Source of the DNA: Planctomycetota bacterium
GTDB taxonomy: Bacteria; Planctomycetota; PLA2; JAEUHO01
Reading direction: 5' to 3'
Assembly (NCBI GenBank): GCA_029213105.1
Contig: JARGNS010000235.1
Location: forward strand, 1-6,125
Length of the DNA: 6,125 bases
The position numbers and the translations under genes are program-made. The notes below the pieces were generated by a model, which saw only the letters and a list, made by a program, of their open reading frames with translations, was not told the origin of the DNA and searched no databases. Position 1 is the stretch's first letter; the number at the start of each line of letters is the position of its first letter. This document shows, one piece after another, positions 5,781 to 6,125 of the stretch.

Positions 5781-6125
5781 ATGAACACCGCTCATCGGAC
5801 CTGCCTCTTGAGCGTCACGCTAGGCCTGCTTCTCGCCGCGTGCGGGGGGGGCAGTGCACAGTCCGCAGGCGTCGGCATCGGAGGCACGGGCAAGCCCGGG
5901 ATCACCATCGGAACCGTCGAGTCCGGCGCGGGCTTGACGGTCAACGACATCGCGTTCATGACCACGGCCGCAACCGTTCAGATCGATGGTCAGGTGGCCC
6001 AGCCCTCGGATCTGAAGCACGGCCACGTGGCCGTGATCGAGGGCAGCGTGGAAGGGGCCACCGGGGTCGCCGAGACGGTCACGGTGGACGAGGTCGTGAA
6101 GGGCACCCTGCAAGCGCGTCCGGCC
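5781..6125 (+). CDS. Lipoprotein with DUF5666-like domain (3' end outside window)
   Basis: Partial gene: 115 codons are present, and the frame is still open at the window end. The ATG at 5781 has AGGAGG 7 bases upstream. The N-terminus MNTAHRTCLLSVTLGLLLAAC is a good lipoprotein signal with lipobox LAAC and Cys21 as the lipidation site. A Gly/Ser-rich linker (CGGGSAQSAG) follows. Residues about 32-110 fit the DUF5666 pattern as I remember it: GIGGTGKPGITIGTVES, then LTVNDIAFMTTAATVQIDG, then SDLKHGHVAVIEGSV and VDEVVKG. The domain is a small beta-rich module often found in tandem in secreted proteins, so more copies may follow. Its role is unknown; an envelope or periplasmic structural or binding function is a guess. 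It follows the DUF6502 gene on the same strand after 172 bases, a pairing I believe recurs in other genomes. Confidence 0.82.
   Translation, partial: MNTAHRTCLLSVTLGLLLAACGGGSAQSAGVGIGGTGKPGITIGTVESGAGLTVNDIAFMTTAATVQIDGQVAQPSDLKHGHVAVIEGSVEGATGVAETVTVDEVVKGTLQARPA

Noticed and set aside
5066..5788. 240-codon open frame on the minus strand
   Set aside because: It lies antisense to the DUF6502 gene and the gap after it. It has no recognisable domain, and the + strand gene has a clear ribosome binding site and family pattern.

Overview
The window is GC-rich bacterial chromosome with strong G/C preference at third codon positions. All six supported protein genes lie on the + strand. A tyrS-lgt pair, an exported hydrolase-fold protein with a HEAT-like tail, and small lipoproteins with transthyretin-like or DUF5666 domains would fit a Planctomycetota genome or another environmental lineage. 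No rRNA or other decisive marker is present, so this taxonomic guess is weak.

Region 1 (1-3542) is a conserved block. It begins with the 3' end of a tyrosyl-tRNA synthetase gene (3-476). Next is lgt (553-1491, GTG start), the prolipoprotein diacylglyceryl transferase, with its signature motifs and the key catalytic positions H103 and R143 intact. The stop codon of lgt overlaps the start of the next gene in an ATGA junction. That gene (1488-3542) encodes a 684-residue secreted protein with an alpha/beta-hydrolase domain of the PHB-depolymerase/prolyl-oligopeptidase-like kind and an alpha-helical tail. Its oxyanion HGGG, acid Asp and His are recognisable, but the nucleophile-elbow Ser is Gly, so it looks like a pseudohydrolase.

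Region 2 (3543-3720) is a gene-free gap. It holds a GC-rich hairpin just after the hydrolase gene, then a sharp AT-rich island containing a perfect 20-bp palindrome (3640-3659), then an ideal AGGAGG ribosome binding site. It is the most obvious control region in the window.

Region 3 (3721-6125) is a same-strand set of three genes. The first encodes an acidic lipoprotein with a carboxypeptidase-regulatory/transthyretin-like domain and a long Asp/Ser repeat tail (3721-4740). The second encodes a DUF6502-type protein with a predicted helix-turn-helix (4790-5608). The third encodes a second lipoprotein with a DUF5666-like beta domain and is cut by the window end (5781 to beyond 6125). I read this as a candidate cell-envelope cassette in which the HTH protein may control the operon through the palindrome. 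Lgt, encoded just upstream, is the enzyme that would lipidate both lipoproteins, but that is a general housekeeping role and the proximity may be chance. No tRNA, rRNA, CRISPR array, insertion sequence or phage gene was recognised.
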